A stretch of DNA of 64,000 nt from Promicromonospora sp042731755 (GTDB lineage: Bacteria; Actinomycetota; Actinomycetes; Actinomycetales; Cellulomonadaceae). The notes beneath the pieces are model-generated. The model had not been told where the DNA came from. It worked only from the letters and a program-made list of their open reading frames with translations, and did no database searches. The stretch's first letter is position 1. The number at the start of each line of letters is the position of its first letter. The DNA lies in contig NZ_JBHWLR010000003.1 of NCBI RefSeq assembly GCF_042731755.1, positions 124,001-188,000 of the forward strand, given 5' to 3'. Below are positions 16,432 to 25,137 of the stretch, one piece after another. The position numbers were made by a program, and so were the translations under genes.

Positions 16432-17208
16432 ATGAACCAGATCACAGGACGCGTCGACGGCATCGAGGGCGCCGACCTCCGCGGGGCCGTCGTGCGCGAC
16501 GCCGACATGAGCGGCGCCTCGTTCCGCGAGGTCGCCCTGAACGGCGTGCGGATGCGTGGCGTCGAGCTGGCCGGTGCCGACATCGACGGCTACGTCTACG
16601 ACCTGCGCATCAACGGCGTCGAGGTGCAGCCCCTGATCGAGGCGGAGCTGAACAAGCGGTACCCGGAGCGCGCTCTGCTCCAGGACCGCACGATCGCGGG
16701 CCTCCGAACGGCTCTGGACGCCTACGAGCGCATGTGGGAGGCCACGGTCGAGCGCGTCGCGTCGATGCCCCCGGGCACGGTGGACGTCTCGGTCGACGAT
16801 GAGTGGTCTTTCGCCCAGACCCTGCGTCACCTGGTGTTCTGCACCGACGGCTGGCTGCGCTGGGGCGCGCAGGGGCGCCGGGACGACGTGTTCTGGCCGG
16901 CTGGCGTGCCGCACTCCGGGTTCGCCGCGGGAGCGCCGAGCATCGGGATCGACCTGGCCGCGGCGCCGTCGTACGAAGAGGTGCTGGAGGTGCGCCGGGG
17001 CCGGCTGCGCGAGGTACGGGAGTATCTGGCCGCCGTCTCGCCGGAGCAGGCGGGCAGCCCGGCGGATCCGCCCCCTTGGATGGACCAGTCCGAGGCGTTC
17101 GTCGCGGCCCAGTGCGTGGGGGTGGTCCTCTCCGAGGAGTGGGAGCATCACCGGTTCGCGACCCGGGACCTGGACCTGATCGACGCGGGCGCCGCTCCGT
17201 CCACGTAA
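16432..17208 (+). CDS. Pentapeptide-repeat / DinB-like domain protein
   Basis: A 258-residue protein. The first 45 residues read as short pentapeptide-type repeats with the A(D/N)LxX pattern (ADLRGAVVRDADMSGASF, then VELAGADI). The rest is a DinB_2-like four-helix bundle (about 80-250) with metal-ligand-like His residues in FAQTLRHLVFCTDGWL and EEWEHHRFATRD. Relatives in Actinobacteria are annotated as DinB family proteins, possibly thiol-dependent transferases related to mycothiol enzymes. The function is unproved. It ends 11 bases before ychF. Confidence 0.82.
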   Translation: MNQITGRVDGIEGADLRGAVVRDADMSGASFREVALNGVRMRGVELAGADIDGYVYDLRINGVEVQPLIEAELNKRYPERALLQDRTIAGLRTALDAYERMWEATVERVASMPPGTVDVSVDDEWSFAQTLRHLVFCTDGWLRWGAQGRRDDVFWPAGVPHSGFAAGAPSIGIDLAAAPSYEEVLEVRRGRLREVREYLAAVSPEQAGSPADPPPWMDQSEAFVAAQCVGVVLSEEWEHHRFATRDLDLIDAGAAPST

Positions 17209-17219
17209 ACTTGCGCGAC

Positions 17220-18305
<1,086 letters not shown>

Positions 18306-18318
18306 GCATCACCCCGGT

Positions 18319-18346
18319 TTCGGCCTGGTCCTCTGACCAGGCCGAA
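18319..18346 (+). terminator. Strong hairpin downstream of ychF
   Basis: A perfect 12-bp stem: TTCGGCCTGGTC (18319-18330), loop CTCT, GACCAGGCCGAA (18335-18346), 13 bases after the ychF stop. There is no T-run, as is common for actinobacterial terminators. It also marks the end of the core segment. Confidence 0.75.
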
Positions 18347-18615
18347 TGCCGGTTGACCTGCGGTAACGCTTCTGAGCCCTCGGGCCGGGGGTGGACAGGA
18401 ATGGCCTCCAGAGGCCGCCCATTCCCCCATGGTTCCCCCACGGGATCCGGGGTGTTTCCGCAGGTGAGTGCTCGCGTATGAGGTTGTGCCGGGTGTGTCG
18501 TTCCCCCACAGGGAGTGGGTGGGACACCTGACGGGTGGAGAGGACTGTGTAGGCGGTTTGGAAGGCAGACGCGCGCCGGCTGCCGACCGCGTGCGCAGGC
18601 CGCTATCGTGCGGGC
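18347..18615. other. Non-coding boundary region with inverted repeats and an att-like sequence
   Basis: No gene is supported. GGAATGG (18398-18404) and CCATTCC (18419-18425) form an imperfect hairpin with an inner GGCCTC/GAGGCC. At 18421-18443 lies a doubled TTCCCCCA motif that recurs in nearly the same form at 34601-34623 on the far side of the accessory region. A GTTCCCCCACAGGG-containing imperfect palindrome follows at about 18497-18527. Confidence 0.5.
18421..18443 (+). repeat. att-like direct repeat, left copy
   Basis: This 23-base sequence has the form ATTCCCCCA-NN-GTTCCCCCA-N-GG and matches 20 of 23 positions with 34601-34623. The pair brackets the low-GC accessory block. No integrase gene is present, so the att role is inference only. 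Confidence 0.35.
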
Positions 18616-19119
18616 GTGACTGTTGCCCGCCCGCTGCTGTTCCTCGACGTCGACGGGACCCTGTTGCCGTTCGGCGGGCCCGGGATGCTGCCTCAGCCCC
18701 GCGACGGTAAGCCTGAGGACCCCGACGCGCCGCGTCCGGAGCTCGACTTCATCGATCCGGCCCTCGGTCCGCTGCTGCTGGCCCTTGGCGCCGACCTGGT
18801 TTGGGCCACGGCCTGGATGGGTGACGCGAACGAAGTGATCGCGCCGCGGGTCGGGCTGCCAGAGCTGTCGGTCGCGGACCTGCCGCCCTATGGCGATGGC
18901 GACCCGGACGGTCTGGGGTGGAAGACGCGTGCCCTGGTCCGGGTTGCGGCGGGCCGACCGTTCGTGTGGGTCGACGACGTCATCACGGAGACGGACCGCT
19001 GGTTCGTCGAGCTGGAGTATCCTGGGCCCGCCCTGCTGTTCCAGGTCGAGTCGTCTGTCGGGCTGACTGCCGACGGCGTCGCTGAGATCGCGACTTGGCT
19101 GCGAGGGCAGGAGCCGTGA
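18616..19119 (+). CDS. HAD-like domain protein
   Basis: A 167-residue protein opening with LLFLDVDGTLLPFG, the HAD motif I (DxDGT) with both aspartates. Further features are DLVWATAWMGDAN in the motif II position and FVWVDDVITETD near the C-terminus as a motif IV-like acidic pair. It matches small actinobacterial HAD-superfamily proteins annotated as hypothetical or as HAD domain in a Swiss-army-knife RNA-repair context. The substrate is unknown. GTG start at 18616. A possible small gene begins inside its stop codon (GTGA). Confidence 0.75.
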   Translation: MTVARPLLFLDVDGTLLPFGGPGMLPQPRDGKPEDPDAPRPELDFIDPALGPLLLALGADLVWATAWMGDANEVIAPRVGLPELSVADLPPYGDGDPDGLGWKTRALVRVAAGRPFVWVDDVITETDRWFVELEYPGPALLFQVESSVGLTADGVAEIATWLRGQEP

Positions 19120-19346
19120 CGGGACGCGCGACGCCGCCCACCGGATCGAATGGGCTGAGCCTGTCGAACTGGTCGCCAGCGGACCGATCCAGGTTTGTAT
19201 GGACGGACCACTACCTCACCGCGACACGAGTGTCCGGATCTCGCACGCTGATCGAGACGATCGCTCCGCACCCGCAGCTGGAGACTCCCGACTGGCGTCG
19301 GCCCGGCCGAAGCCGAACCCGGCAGGCGTGCTCACATGATGCTTGA
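19116..19346 (+). CDS. Possible small hypothetical protein
   Basis: A 76-codon frame starts with GTG overlapping the HAD gene stop (GTGA at 19116-19119) and ends 11 bases into the next gene. These overlaps suggest a real operon member, but the sequence has no recognised domain, is rich in Arg, Ser and Thr, and has poor coding character toward its end. It may be non-coding. Confidence 0.3.
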   Translation: MTGRATPPTGSNGLSLSNWSPADRSRFVWTDHYLTATRVSGSRTLIETIAPHPQLETPDWRRPGRSRTRQACSHDA

Positions 19347-19932
19347 CCCCAACGTCTCCGGCTGGCGGCCCAATTTCCTGCCCGCAGACGAACAGTTTCA
19401 GCGCCAGGCTCAGCGGCTCGGCGATCTCGTCAGCGATCAGGTCGCCGAGACCTGGGTCGTGTGGAATCTGGACTTCGACGAGTGGTTCGCCGATCTGCCT
19501 GTGGTGTTGCGGCTTGCGAGCGGCCGACAACTGGAAGTGTGCTGGGAAAAGTTCGACGACTGCTCGATCACGTGGAACACGATCGACCTCACCGAGACGC
19601 CTCGGGGTTGGGTCGAGTGGCCTTTGCGATGGCGTCGTGCTGCCCACGCGGCACTTGAGGCCATCGAACACGAGACGATCCGAGAAGTCCGAACGACGAC
19701 GTTCGAGTTCACGACTCATTCGGTCACCGGGCCGTGTGGCAGTGCCTCGACGTGGCTCACGACCGGCGTGTGGCTCGGAACTGGGACTGGCGGCCTCCAT
19801 GTCTTTAACGCCCTGGACGAGAACGGGGTCAGCGGCCAAAGACCCGTCGAAGACGCGGCGCACCGATCGCAGATCATCGCTACGGACGATGGCCAAGCCC
19901 CGGGATCATCCCCGGCGGATTGCCCGCACTAG
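19336..19932 (+). CDS. Hypothetical protein
   Basis: A 198-residue soluble protein with no recognised family. It is acidic and Trp-rich (WVVWNLDFDEWF, WNTIDLTETPRGWVEW, WPLRWRRAAHAALEAIEHE), typical of small actinobacterial island proteins of unknown function. The start could be ATG 19336 or 19339. It lies in a run of same-strand unknown genes. Base use is visibly less GC-biased than in the core genes upstream. Confidence 0.55.
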   Translation: MMLDPNVSGWRPNFLPADEQFQRQAQRLGDLVSDQVAETWVVWNLDFDEWFADLPVVLRLASGRQLEVCWEKFDDCSITWNTIDLTETPRGWVEWPLRWRRAAHAALEAIEHETIREVRTTTFEFTTHSVTGPCGSASTWLTTGVWLGTGTGGLHVFNALDENGVSGQRPVEDAAHRSQIIATDDGQAPGSSPADCPH

Positions 19933-19963
19933 CGTCGTCGTAGCGACCGGTACCTTTTGCGCC

Positions 19964-20359
19964 ATGCCGTACGCCGTCGGTGCGCTCGCCGCGCTTCGTG
20001 AGATCGATCCAGAGATGGCCGTCCAGCGTGTCGTCGATCTGCTCGGACGCCCGGAGTACGGGGCACGTGTCGAGAACCGGCCGGCTGGCGACCGATGGGC
20101 GAGCGCCTGCTTCGCGCTGCCCGACGGCGGATACCCGTATGTGGAGATCCACCAGTTCGACGAGATGGTCGATGTCATGACAGGTCAAGCTGAAGACCTC
20201 GGCATCGATGTCTCGTTCCTGCCCGACTCGTTGGTTGACTGGTACCCCCACACGAGCGAGATCACTCTGGCCGAGCCAGTACTCCTCGCGATTCTCGGTG
20301 ACAGCCCACGCATCTGGTGGGACAGCGTCGAAGGCTTCGCCCTGGGTGAGTCCGCGTGA
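19964..20359 (+). CDS. Hypothetical protein
   Basis: A 131-residue acidic soluble protein starting at ATG 19964 and ending with GTGA, where the next small frame begins. It contains EIDPEMAVQRVVDLLGRPEYG and GGYPYVEIHQFDEMVDVM. No family was recognised. The composition and overlaps support a real gene in a small operon of unknowns. Confidence 0.55.
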   Translation: MPYAVGALAALREIDPEMAVQRVVDLLGRPEYGARVENRPAGDRWASACFALPDGGYPYVEIHQFDEMVDVMTGQAEDLGIDVSFLPDSLVDWYPHTSEITLAEPVLLAILGDSPRIWWDSVEGFALGESA

Positions 20360-20568
20360 ACATGCTGGGTCTCCTCCACGAGGCCATCTCAGACGACTGG
20401 CTCGCCTGGCTGCTCGCTACGAGGATCGACCTCTCGTCCGCCGCAGGGGACGAACCCGTCGAGCCGGTCCTTCTCCACTCGGGCACACCCTCGCTGGTGT
20501 CGCCGGGGGGCCGCGACGACTGGCACTCGCGAGCAGTCTTGTGTGAGGTGCCCACGCTCGTAAAGTAG
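20356..20568 (+). CDS. Small hypothetical protein, possibly truncated
   Basis: A 70-residue frame whose GTG overlaps the preceding stop (GTGA at 20356-20359) and which ends 4 bases before the next gene. It begins NMLGLLHEAISDDWLAWLLA. No domain was recognised. It could be a full-length small protein or the remains of a longer one. Confidence 0.4.
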   Translation: MNMLGLLHEAISDDWLAWLLATRIDLSSAAGDEPVEPVLLHSGTPSLVSPGGRDDWHSRAVLCEVPTLVK

Positions 20569-20572
20569 TTCC

Positions 20573-21046
20573 GTGCCGATCCAGGTTGCCGTCTGCGGCC
20601 CCCGCCACTGCACTGACCGGGACGCCGTGAACGCGCGCGAGATAGGGCGGCTGCTGGCCCAGGCGGGCGCCGTCGTTCTCAACGGTGGGGGCATCGGGGT
20701 CATGGCCGCCGTCTCCGCAGGGGCTCGATCTGCCGGCGGTACCGTCGTCGGCATCCGGCCAGGAGCGACTCGTGAGGACGCCAACTCCGACCTCGACATC
20801 GTGCTGGCCACCAACATGGGCGAGGCGCGCAACGCGATCCTGGTGTGGTCGGCCGACGCGGTCATCGTCGTCGGAGGGTCGTGGGGCACGCTGTCCGAGC
20901 TCGCGCTCGCCCGGCGGCGCGGCGTCCCGGTCATCAGCATCGGTGGCTGGCAGCTCCTGAATGCCGACGGTCAGCCGGTGCCCGACGCCCCGCCGACCGC
21001 GGCCACGCCGCTTGAGGCCGTGGACTTCGCACTAGGTCGCGACTGA
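20573..21046 (+). CDS. SLOG/LOG-like Rossmann nucleotide-binding protein (TIGR00725-like)
   Basis: A 157-residue protein of the LOG/SLOG fold: an N-terminal CGPRHC beta-turn, the loop VVLNGGGIGVMAAVSAGA, GTVVGIRPG, and the PGGxGTxxE-equivalent VVGGSWGTLSELALA near residue 105. LOG enzymes release free cytokinin bases from nucleotides, and SLOG proteins more widely bind or process nucleotide signals in defence and conflict systems. The exact role here is unknown. GTG start. It is the last gene of the plus-strand run beginning at 18616. Confidence 0.8.
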   Translation: MPIQVAVCGPRHCTDRDAVNAREIGRLLAQAGAVVLNGGGIGVMAAVSAGARSAGGTVVGIRPGATREDANSDLDIVLATNMGEARNAILVWSADAVIVVGGSWGTLSELALARRRGVPVISIGGWQLLNADGQPVPDAPPTAATPLEAVDFALGRD

Positions 21047-21093
21047 GCCATCCACGCGACTTGGTGTCCGGTCGCACGTACCAGGTGACCACA

Positions 21094-22344
21094 TCATCCG
21101 CGTCCCGCCACAGCCCAGCTGATGGTGAGCGTGCCGTGCGGGCGTGGCAGGACTGTCACCGACGGCGGGACGTCGTCGGGCTCGGTGCCGGTAGGCCACC
21201 ACTGGAACAGCGGTTCGGTGCCGCGGTGATGAGCGCCAAAACGGGCGACCAGGTCCGCGAGCCGCTTGGTGAGGCGGGCTGCGTCAGGGCCCTTGCCGAT
21301 CGCGCCGACCTCGACTGAGGTCTCCGAGGCTGGACGGCGATGCAGGGCTGCGAACGACGCACCATCGACCAGGGCCGGGTAGAACGACATGTCGGAGCCG
21401 CGGTCGGTCGCGTCCTCGGCCTCCATCGCGCACGCACCCGGCTGCACCAGGAGGTAGGTGAGAACGTCGAGCCAGATGGTGCGGTTCCTGTAGATCACTC
21501 CGGACCACGCCTCTACCGGGTCGGACGCCAGTACATCGTCCGACACCCCAAACCACTCGGGGATCTCGTTGCCGGGGAACCTGAACGTGACCGGCTTGCC
21601 GGACGGGCCCGTCAGCTGGGCAGAGGCGGGGTTGAACAGCCCCGCGCCCTGCAGCGGCACGAACCCGCCCGGCACGGTCGACTCCGAGACGAGCCGCCCG
21701 TCCTTCTTGCGGAAGCCGATGATGCGCTGGAGCCCCGGGGCGACCTGGAGGGGGACGACCAGAATCCCGTCGGGTGCGAGCTGTTCGACCCACGTCCCGG
21801 GCAGAGACCAGGGCGAGACGGTGACCATGATCCGGTCGAACACACCACGGCCGAGCGGTTCGGCCGCGTCGGCGGTGACGACCTCGACACGGTCGGTCAG
21901 GCCGAGCTGTGCGAGCCCGGTGCGTGTGCGAGCAGTAACTCCTTCGTCGATGTCGACGCTCACGACCTGGCCGGTGGGTCCGACGAGGTGGGCAAGCATT
22001 GCAGCGTTCGGGCCGCCGGACCCGATCTCCAGCACGCGCTGGCCGTCTTCGATCTGGGCCTGGGCCAGGTTGCCCGCATGCATCGTTGGTGCGGACAGCG
22101 AGGACAAGGCCCTGCCGTTGTCGGCGAACCGCGTCCGCAGGGCGTCGTCGGTCGCGTACGACATCTCCGGCGGAGTGCCGGCGGGTGCGAATACCTCGCG
22201 TGGTACTGCACGGAACGCCGCCTCGATCCTCGGGTCCGAGAGCACACCCGACTCGACGAGCTCAGCGATCATCCGCTCACGCAAGTCTTCGGGACTCACC
22301 GACGGCTCGGCCTCGATGCCGGTCTGCGCATCGGTCTGTGTCAT
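21094..22344 (-). CDS. FxLD-system-type peptide methyltransferase (protein L-isoaspartate O-methyltransferase homologue)
   Basis: A 416-residue SAM-dependent methyltransferase related to PCMT. It carries SAPTMHAGNLAQAQ at about 84-97 (substrate Ser-Ala-Pro and His region), the SAM motif VLEIGSGGPNAA at 104-115 and VSVDID at 129-133. The roughly 200-residue C-terminal extension and N-terminal EVFAPAGTPPEMSYATDDA match the methyltransferases of FxLD-type RiPP systems, which act on aspartate of ribosomal peptides. No lanthipeptide dehydratase or cyclase is nearby. The ATG at 22344 overlaps the TGA of a 37-codon ORF (22341-22454), which makes that ORF a candidate substrate. Confidence 0.85.
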   Translation of the reverse strand: MTQTDAQTGIEAEPSVSPEDLRERMIAELVESGVLSDPRIEAAFRAVPREVFAPAGTPPEMSYATDDALRTRFADNGRALSSLSAPTMHAGNLAQAQIEDGQRVLEIGSGGPNAAMLAHLVGPTGQVVSVDIDEGVTARTRTGLAQLGLTDRVEVVTADAAEPLGRGVFDRIMVTVSPWSLPGTWVEQLAPDGILVVPLQVAPGLQRIIGFRKKDGRLVSESTVPGGFVPLQGAGLFNPASAQLTGPSGKPVTFRFPGNEIPEWFGVSDDVLASDPVEAWSGVIYRNRTIWLDVLTYLLVQPGACAMEAEDATDRGSDMSFYPALVDGASFAALHRRPASETSVEVGAIGKGPDAARLTKRLADLVARFGAHHRGTEPLFQWWPTGTEPDDVPPSVTVLPRPHGTLTISWAVAGRG

Positions 22345-22454
22345 GCGTTCCCCCTGTATGTTGACTGTTTCGGTTGATCGATTCCGAACACCTGGCGGAC
22401 CGACGAGGCTCCGTCGGGTGCGATCTCGGCACTTAGGTCGGTTGGGCGTCCCAC
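22341..22454 (-). CDS. Candidate short peptide gene overlapping the methyltransferase start
   Basis: A 37-residue frame, GTG start at 22454, whose TGA overlaps the ATG of the FxLD-type methyltransferase gene (ATGA). The peptide ends VFGIDQPKQSTYRGNA. It has no Cys and no FxLD motif, so it is not a standard FxLD lanthipeptide precursor. It does contain Asp residues (PDG and GID) that an isoaspartyl-type methyltransferase could modify. An in-frame TGA lies eight codons before the GTG, so no longer start exists. The ribosome site is weak (GAGAG). Confidence 0.35.
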   Translation of the reverse strand: MGRPTDLSAEIAPDGASSVRQVFGIDQPKQSTYRGNA

Positions 22455-22496
22455 GGCTCTCGGTTCAAGCGCTCAGAGCGGCCCGAGAAGTACCCG

Positions 22497-23132
22497 TCAT
22501 GGGTGGGGTCGCTGGGTACCGAGGACGGCGGCTTCGACGAGTCGCGGTCCGCTGTACTCCTCAGGGATGGCGTCCATGATGACCTCGTCGGCGGGCTGGC
22601 CGAGCCAGGAGCCGGTACGACGTCGGGTGCCGACGGTGCGGAATCCGGCCTTCTCGTAGGCGCGGATGGCGGCGGTGTTGCTCGCCAGGACCTCAAGATA
22701 GACGCAGCGCAGCGCGGTGACGTGGAAGGCCCAATCCAAGGCCATCGTGGTGGCGGTGGTGCCGGTGCCGTGCCCGCGGTGGTCGGGTTCGCCGATGTAG
22801 ATGAAGAACTCGGCGGTGCGGTAGCGGTCGTCGATGAGCAGGGACGTCATCCCGACGGGCGTCCAGGTGTCCTCGTGGTGGCGGTAGATGGTGAACCGGG
22901 TCTGGTCGGCGCTGCCTTCGAGCTGGGCTTCGAGGCCGGCGGTGCGTTCGGTGAGGGACTCCGGGGTCTGGCGGGCGTAGCCGGCCATGACCGGTAGCGA
23001 GTTTTCCCAGCGCCAGTAGGTCTCGGCGAGGTCGGCGCGGAGCGGGCCGAGGCCGACGCCGTCGTGGGTCAGCCACAGATCCGGGGCGATCGTGTTGATG
23101 GTCGGCTCCAAGAAGTCGGGTGGTGCTTGCAC
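22497..23132 (-). CDS. GNAT family N-acetyltransferase
   Basis: A 211-residue GNAT protein. The acetyl-CoA pyrophosphate loop reads DHRGHGTGTTA (Q/RxxGxG/A pattern) around residue 125, followed by LEVLASNTAAIRAYEKAGFRTVG, the classic GNAT motif B. It acetylates an unknown amine. The GTG at 23132 was chosen because it lies just after the upstream stop (23146) with a GCAGGAC ribosome site; the longer frame runs through the preceding gene. It precedes the short peptide and methyltransferase genes on the same strand. Confidence 0.82.
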   Translation of the reverse strand: MQAPPDFLEPTINTIAPDLWLTHDGVGLGPLRADLAETYWRWENSLPVMAGYARQTPESLTERTAGLEAQLEGSADQTRFTIYRHHEDTWTPVGMTSLLIDDRYRTAEFFIYIGEPDHRGHGTGTTATTMALDWAFHVTALRCVYLEVLASNTAAIRAYEKAGFRTVGTRRRTGSWLGQPADEVIMDAIPEEYSGPRLVEAAVLGTQRPHP

Positions 23133-23145
23133 GGCTTCGTCCTGC

Positions 23146-23658
23146 TCAGATGGACAAGAGCTGCGCCCAGGCGTCCGCGTTCGGCTCCTTGCGGATGATG
23201 TGCCTTCCACGCAGGAAGTGATCGGCGGCGGTGGCCTGCCGGTCCAGGTCGAAGTCCTGCTCCGGGAAGTGTTCGGAGAACCAACCTCCAACCTCGGTCC
23301 AGGAGTACAGACCCCATGGTTCAGGGGAGACGGGGGAGGGGAATCCTCCTGGGCCACGCTTCCCGGTCGCCAGCAGGCGCGCAGACTCGCGGCTGCGTCC
23401 TGTGCGGGTGGCGATCTCCTTGATCGAGATCAGGTCGTCGGTCTGCAGTCCCACGACGAGAACGCCGCAAGCTTCGAGCCGCTGCACGGTCGAGGTGACT
23501 GCTGTCGCGAAGTTCGCCGCGTCGATGACCACGTGCGCTAGTGGGACGGGTCCGCCGCCCTCCAAGCCCGTCACGGACGGCACGTTGCCCGCGATGGCTT
23601 CGGTCTGGGCGTCGTCGGGATCGCGTTCCAGAACTAGGGAGAACTCGTATTCGGTCAT
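23146..23658 (-). CDS. HicB-like / HTH protein, candidate antitoxin
   Basis: A 170-residue protein. The N-terminal part (about 1-75) has the beta-rich EYEFSLVLERDP pattern of HicB-type proteins, and residues about 76-110 form a helix-turn-helix (LISIKEIATRTGRSRESARLL). The C-terminal part is Trp-rich (GLYSWTEVGGWFSEHF). Its ATG overlaps the stop of the upstream small HicA-like gene (TGATG). Gene order, sizes and overlap fit a hicAB-type toxin-antitoxin pair. It may instead be a stand-alone regulator. Confidence 0.6.
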   Translation of the reverse strand: MTEYEFSLVLERDPDDAQTEAIAGNVPSVTGLEGGGPVPLAHVVIDAANFATAVTSTVQRLEACGVLVVGLQTDDLISIKEIATRTGRSRESARLLATGKRGPGGFPSPVSPEPWGLYSWTEVGGWFSEHFPEQDFDLDRQATAADHFLRGRHIIRKEPNADAWAQLLSI

Positions 23659-23855
23659 CACACGTGCTTCCTGTGCTGTTCGACGAATTTGCGGATCAGC
23701 CGCGCGCCGTTCTCGGGGTTGCGGCCGGTGGAGAACACCTTCACGTGTGCCCCGCACGAGCACTCGATGTGGCCCCAGGTGTGGCCGCTCAGCTCACGCA
23801 CGGTGAAGCCGGCGCTTCGTGCTTCGTCGACTGCCTTACGGACTTCTTTGTGCAT
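23658..23855 (-). CDS. HicA-like small protein, candidate mRNA-interferase toxin
   Basis: A 65-residue protein resembling HicA: short, basic, with GFTVRELSGHTWGHIECS in the double-stranded-RNA-binding-like fold and the presumed catalytic His within GHTWGH. CSCGAH adds two Cys not usual in HicA. The start MHKEV (23855) gives the typical size; an in-frame GTG at 23891 would add 12 residues. Its stop overlaps the start of the HicB-like gene. The toxin role is inferred from family and arrangement. Confidence 0.6.
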   Translation of the reverse strand: MHKEVRKAVDEARSAGFTVRELSGHTWGHIECSCGAHVKVFSTGRNPENGARLIRKFVEQHRKHV

Positions 23856-23926
23856 GGCGATCATCCCCGGACTGTTGGCAGTGTGCAACACGCTGGCGGC
23901 ATGGCTTCTCTGATCGAGAGGACTGT

Positions 23927-25075
23927 TCAGGCAAAGGTCAGTGGGAGCTCGAATTCGGCGGGTCCCGACCGAGGCTCGAGTGCGGCCGTGCGCCAGTGGG
24001 CACGTCGTCGTCCCTCATCGCCGCGCGGGTAGGTGAGGCCGGCTTCGCGAGCGGCGCGCTCGACGTCGCGCATGGTGGAGGCTCTGCCAGCGGGGACCGG
24101 TGCCTGCCGAACCCATCGGCCCGCCCGGAGCGTGTGGACCTCACATCCGGCGAGGTCGGGATTGGAACCGTGCCAGACCCGGACCACGAGGGGGCCCGGC
24201 GCACGTTCTGCGGCAGTGTGGACAGCCGCGGCAAGTTGTGCGCCAAGCGGTGACAAGCCCGGCCGGCGCGCCGGGGCTGGGACAAGCGACAGGAGGATCG
24301 GGACTGCGCCGTATTCCGCGATGGTCCCGGTGGTCTCGTCGGCTGCCTCGCGCACGGTGTCAGGTGCGTGTCCCATAGCGACGCCACGGGCTGCCCAGCC
24401 CAGCATGTCGATGTCGTTCACGCCGTCGCCGACTGCCACGGTGTGCTCGGAGGCAACCCCGAGCAGGCAGCGGATCTGTTCCAGCGCGGTGGCTTTGCTT
24501 GTTCTGGGCGCTGTGACATCGAGCCAGTTGTGGCCCGCTGGCGTCACGGTGACTCCGAGGTGACGTAGCGCATCCGCGTGGTCGGCGACCTGGCTAGTGT
24601 GGAGTGCGACCCGCGAAGCCTGTCCTGCCAAGAGATCTTCGAGCGGCGTCAGTTTCTGCGGTCCGTTGAGCAGCCCGGGCCCGAACTTGTGGTTCACGCG
24701 CCAGCCCCAGCCAACGTCCTCAACTGCGACGTCCACGCCGGGCGACAGCCGGGTCGCCTGGCGGACTACCGCTCCCGCGCTGAAGTTGCGGGCCTCCACC
24801 ACCTTGTATCCCGACGATGCCCCTCCGTCTAGACGTACCGTCAGGGCTCCGTTGGAGCAGGAGGCCCAACCCTCGGTCAGGCCTAATCTCCGAGCGGCAG
24901 CCAGCAGCCCGACAAGTGACCTTCCGGTTGCCAGCACGACGTGATGTCCGCTGGCGCGCGCCAGCTCCAACGCCTGCACCGTCTCAGACGGCACCTTGTC
25001 GTCCCGGCCGATCAGCGTGCCGTCGATGTCGAGCGCGATCAGATGCGTTGCCGTTGCCGCTGGTGGCATATTCAT
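23927..25075 (-). CDS. Cof-type HAD hydrolase with unknown C-terminal domain
   Basis: A 382-residue protein. Residues 12-265 form a Cof/SPP-like HAD phosphatase: motif I ALDIDGTLIG (Asp16 and Asp18), motif II LATGRS at 49-52, a Lys in RTSKATAL at motif III, and motif IV VGDGVNDIDML at 215-225. The remaining 115 residues or so (VRVWHGSNPDLAGCEVHTLRAG and onward) are a separate domain not recognised. The first ATG (25075) has GGGGAGG upstream. It may dephosphorylate a sugar phosphate or nucleotide; the extra domain is the unusual feature. Confidence 0.82.
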   Translation of the reverse strand: MNMPPAATATHLIALDIDGTLIGRDDKVPSETVQALELARASGHHVVLATGRSLVGLLAAARRLGLTEGWASCSNGALTVRLDGGASSGYKVVEARNFSAGAVVRQATRLSPGVDVAVEDVGWGWRVNHKFGPGLLNGPQKLTPLEDLLAGQASRVALHTSQVADHADALRHLGVTVTPAGHNWLDVTAPRTSKATALEQIRCLLGVASEHTVAVGDGVNDIDMLGWAARGVAMGHAPDTVREAADETTGTIAEYGAVPILLSLVPAPARRPGLSPLGAQLAAAVHTAAERAPGPLVVRVWHGSNPDLAGCEVHTLRAGRWVRQAPVPAGRASTMRDVERAAREAGLTYPRGDEGRRRAHWRTAALEPRSGPAEFELPLTFA

Positions 25076-25137
25076 TATCGGACCTCCCCAGGTGCTCTTG
25101 CTCTGGGAATGATCCTGAGGCCGCTATCGGGTCGGCA

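Noticed and set aside
18421..18527. Repeated TTCCCCCA units as a CRISPR-like or small repeat array
   Set aside because: Only two adjacent units plus one more nearby, with no regular spacing, no spacers and no cas genes.
19216..19896. 226-codon minus-strand frame
   Set aside because: It overlaps the plus-strand gene 19336-19932, which has better amino-acid composition and operon context.
21094..22344. Reading the methyltransferase as housekeeping protein-repair PCMT
   Set aside because: It is about twice the usual PCMT length and its N- and C-terminal extensions match the FxLD-system type.
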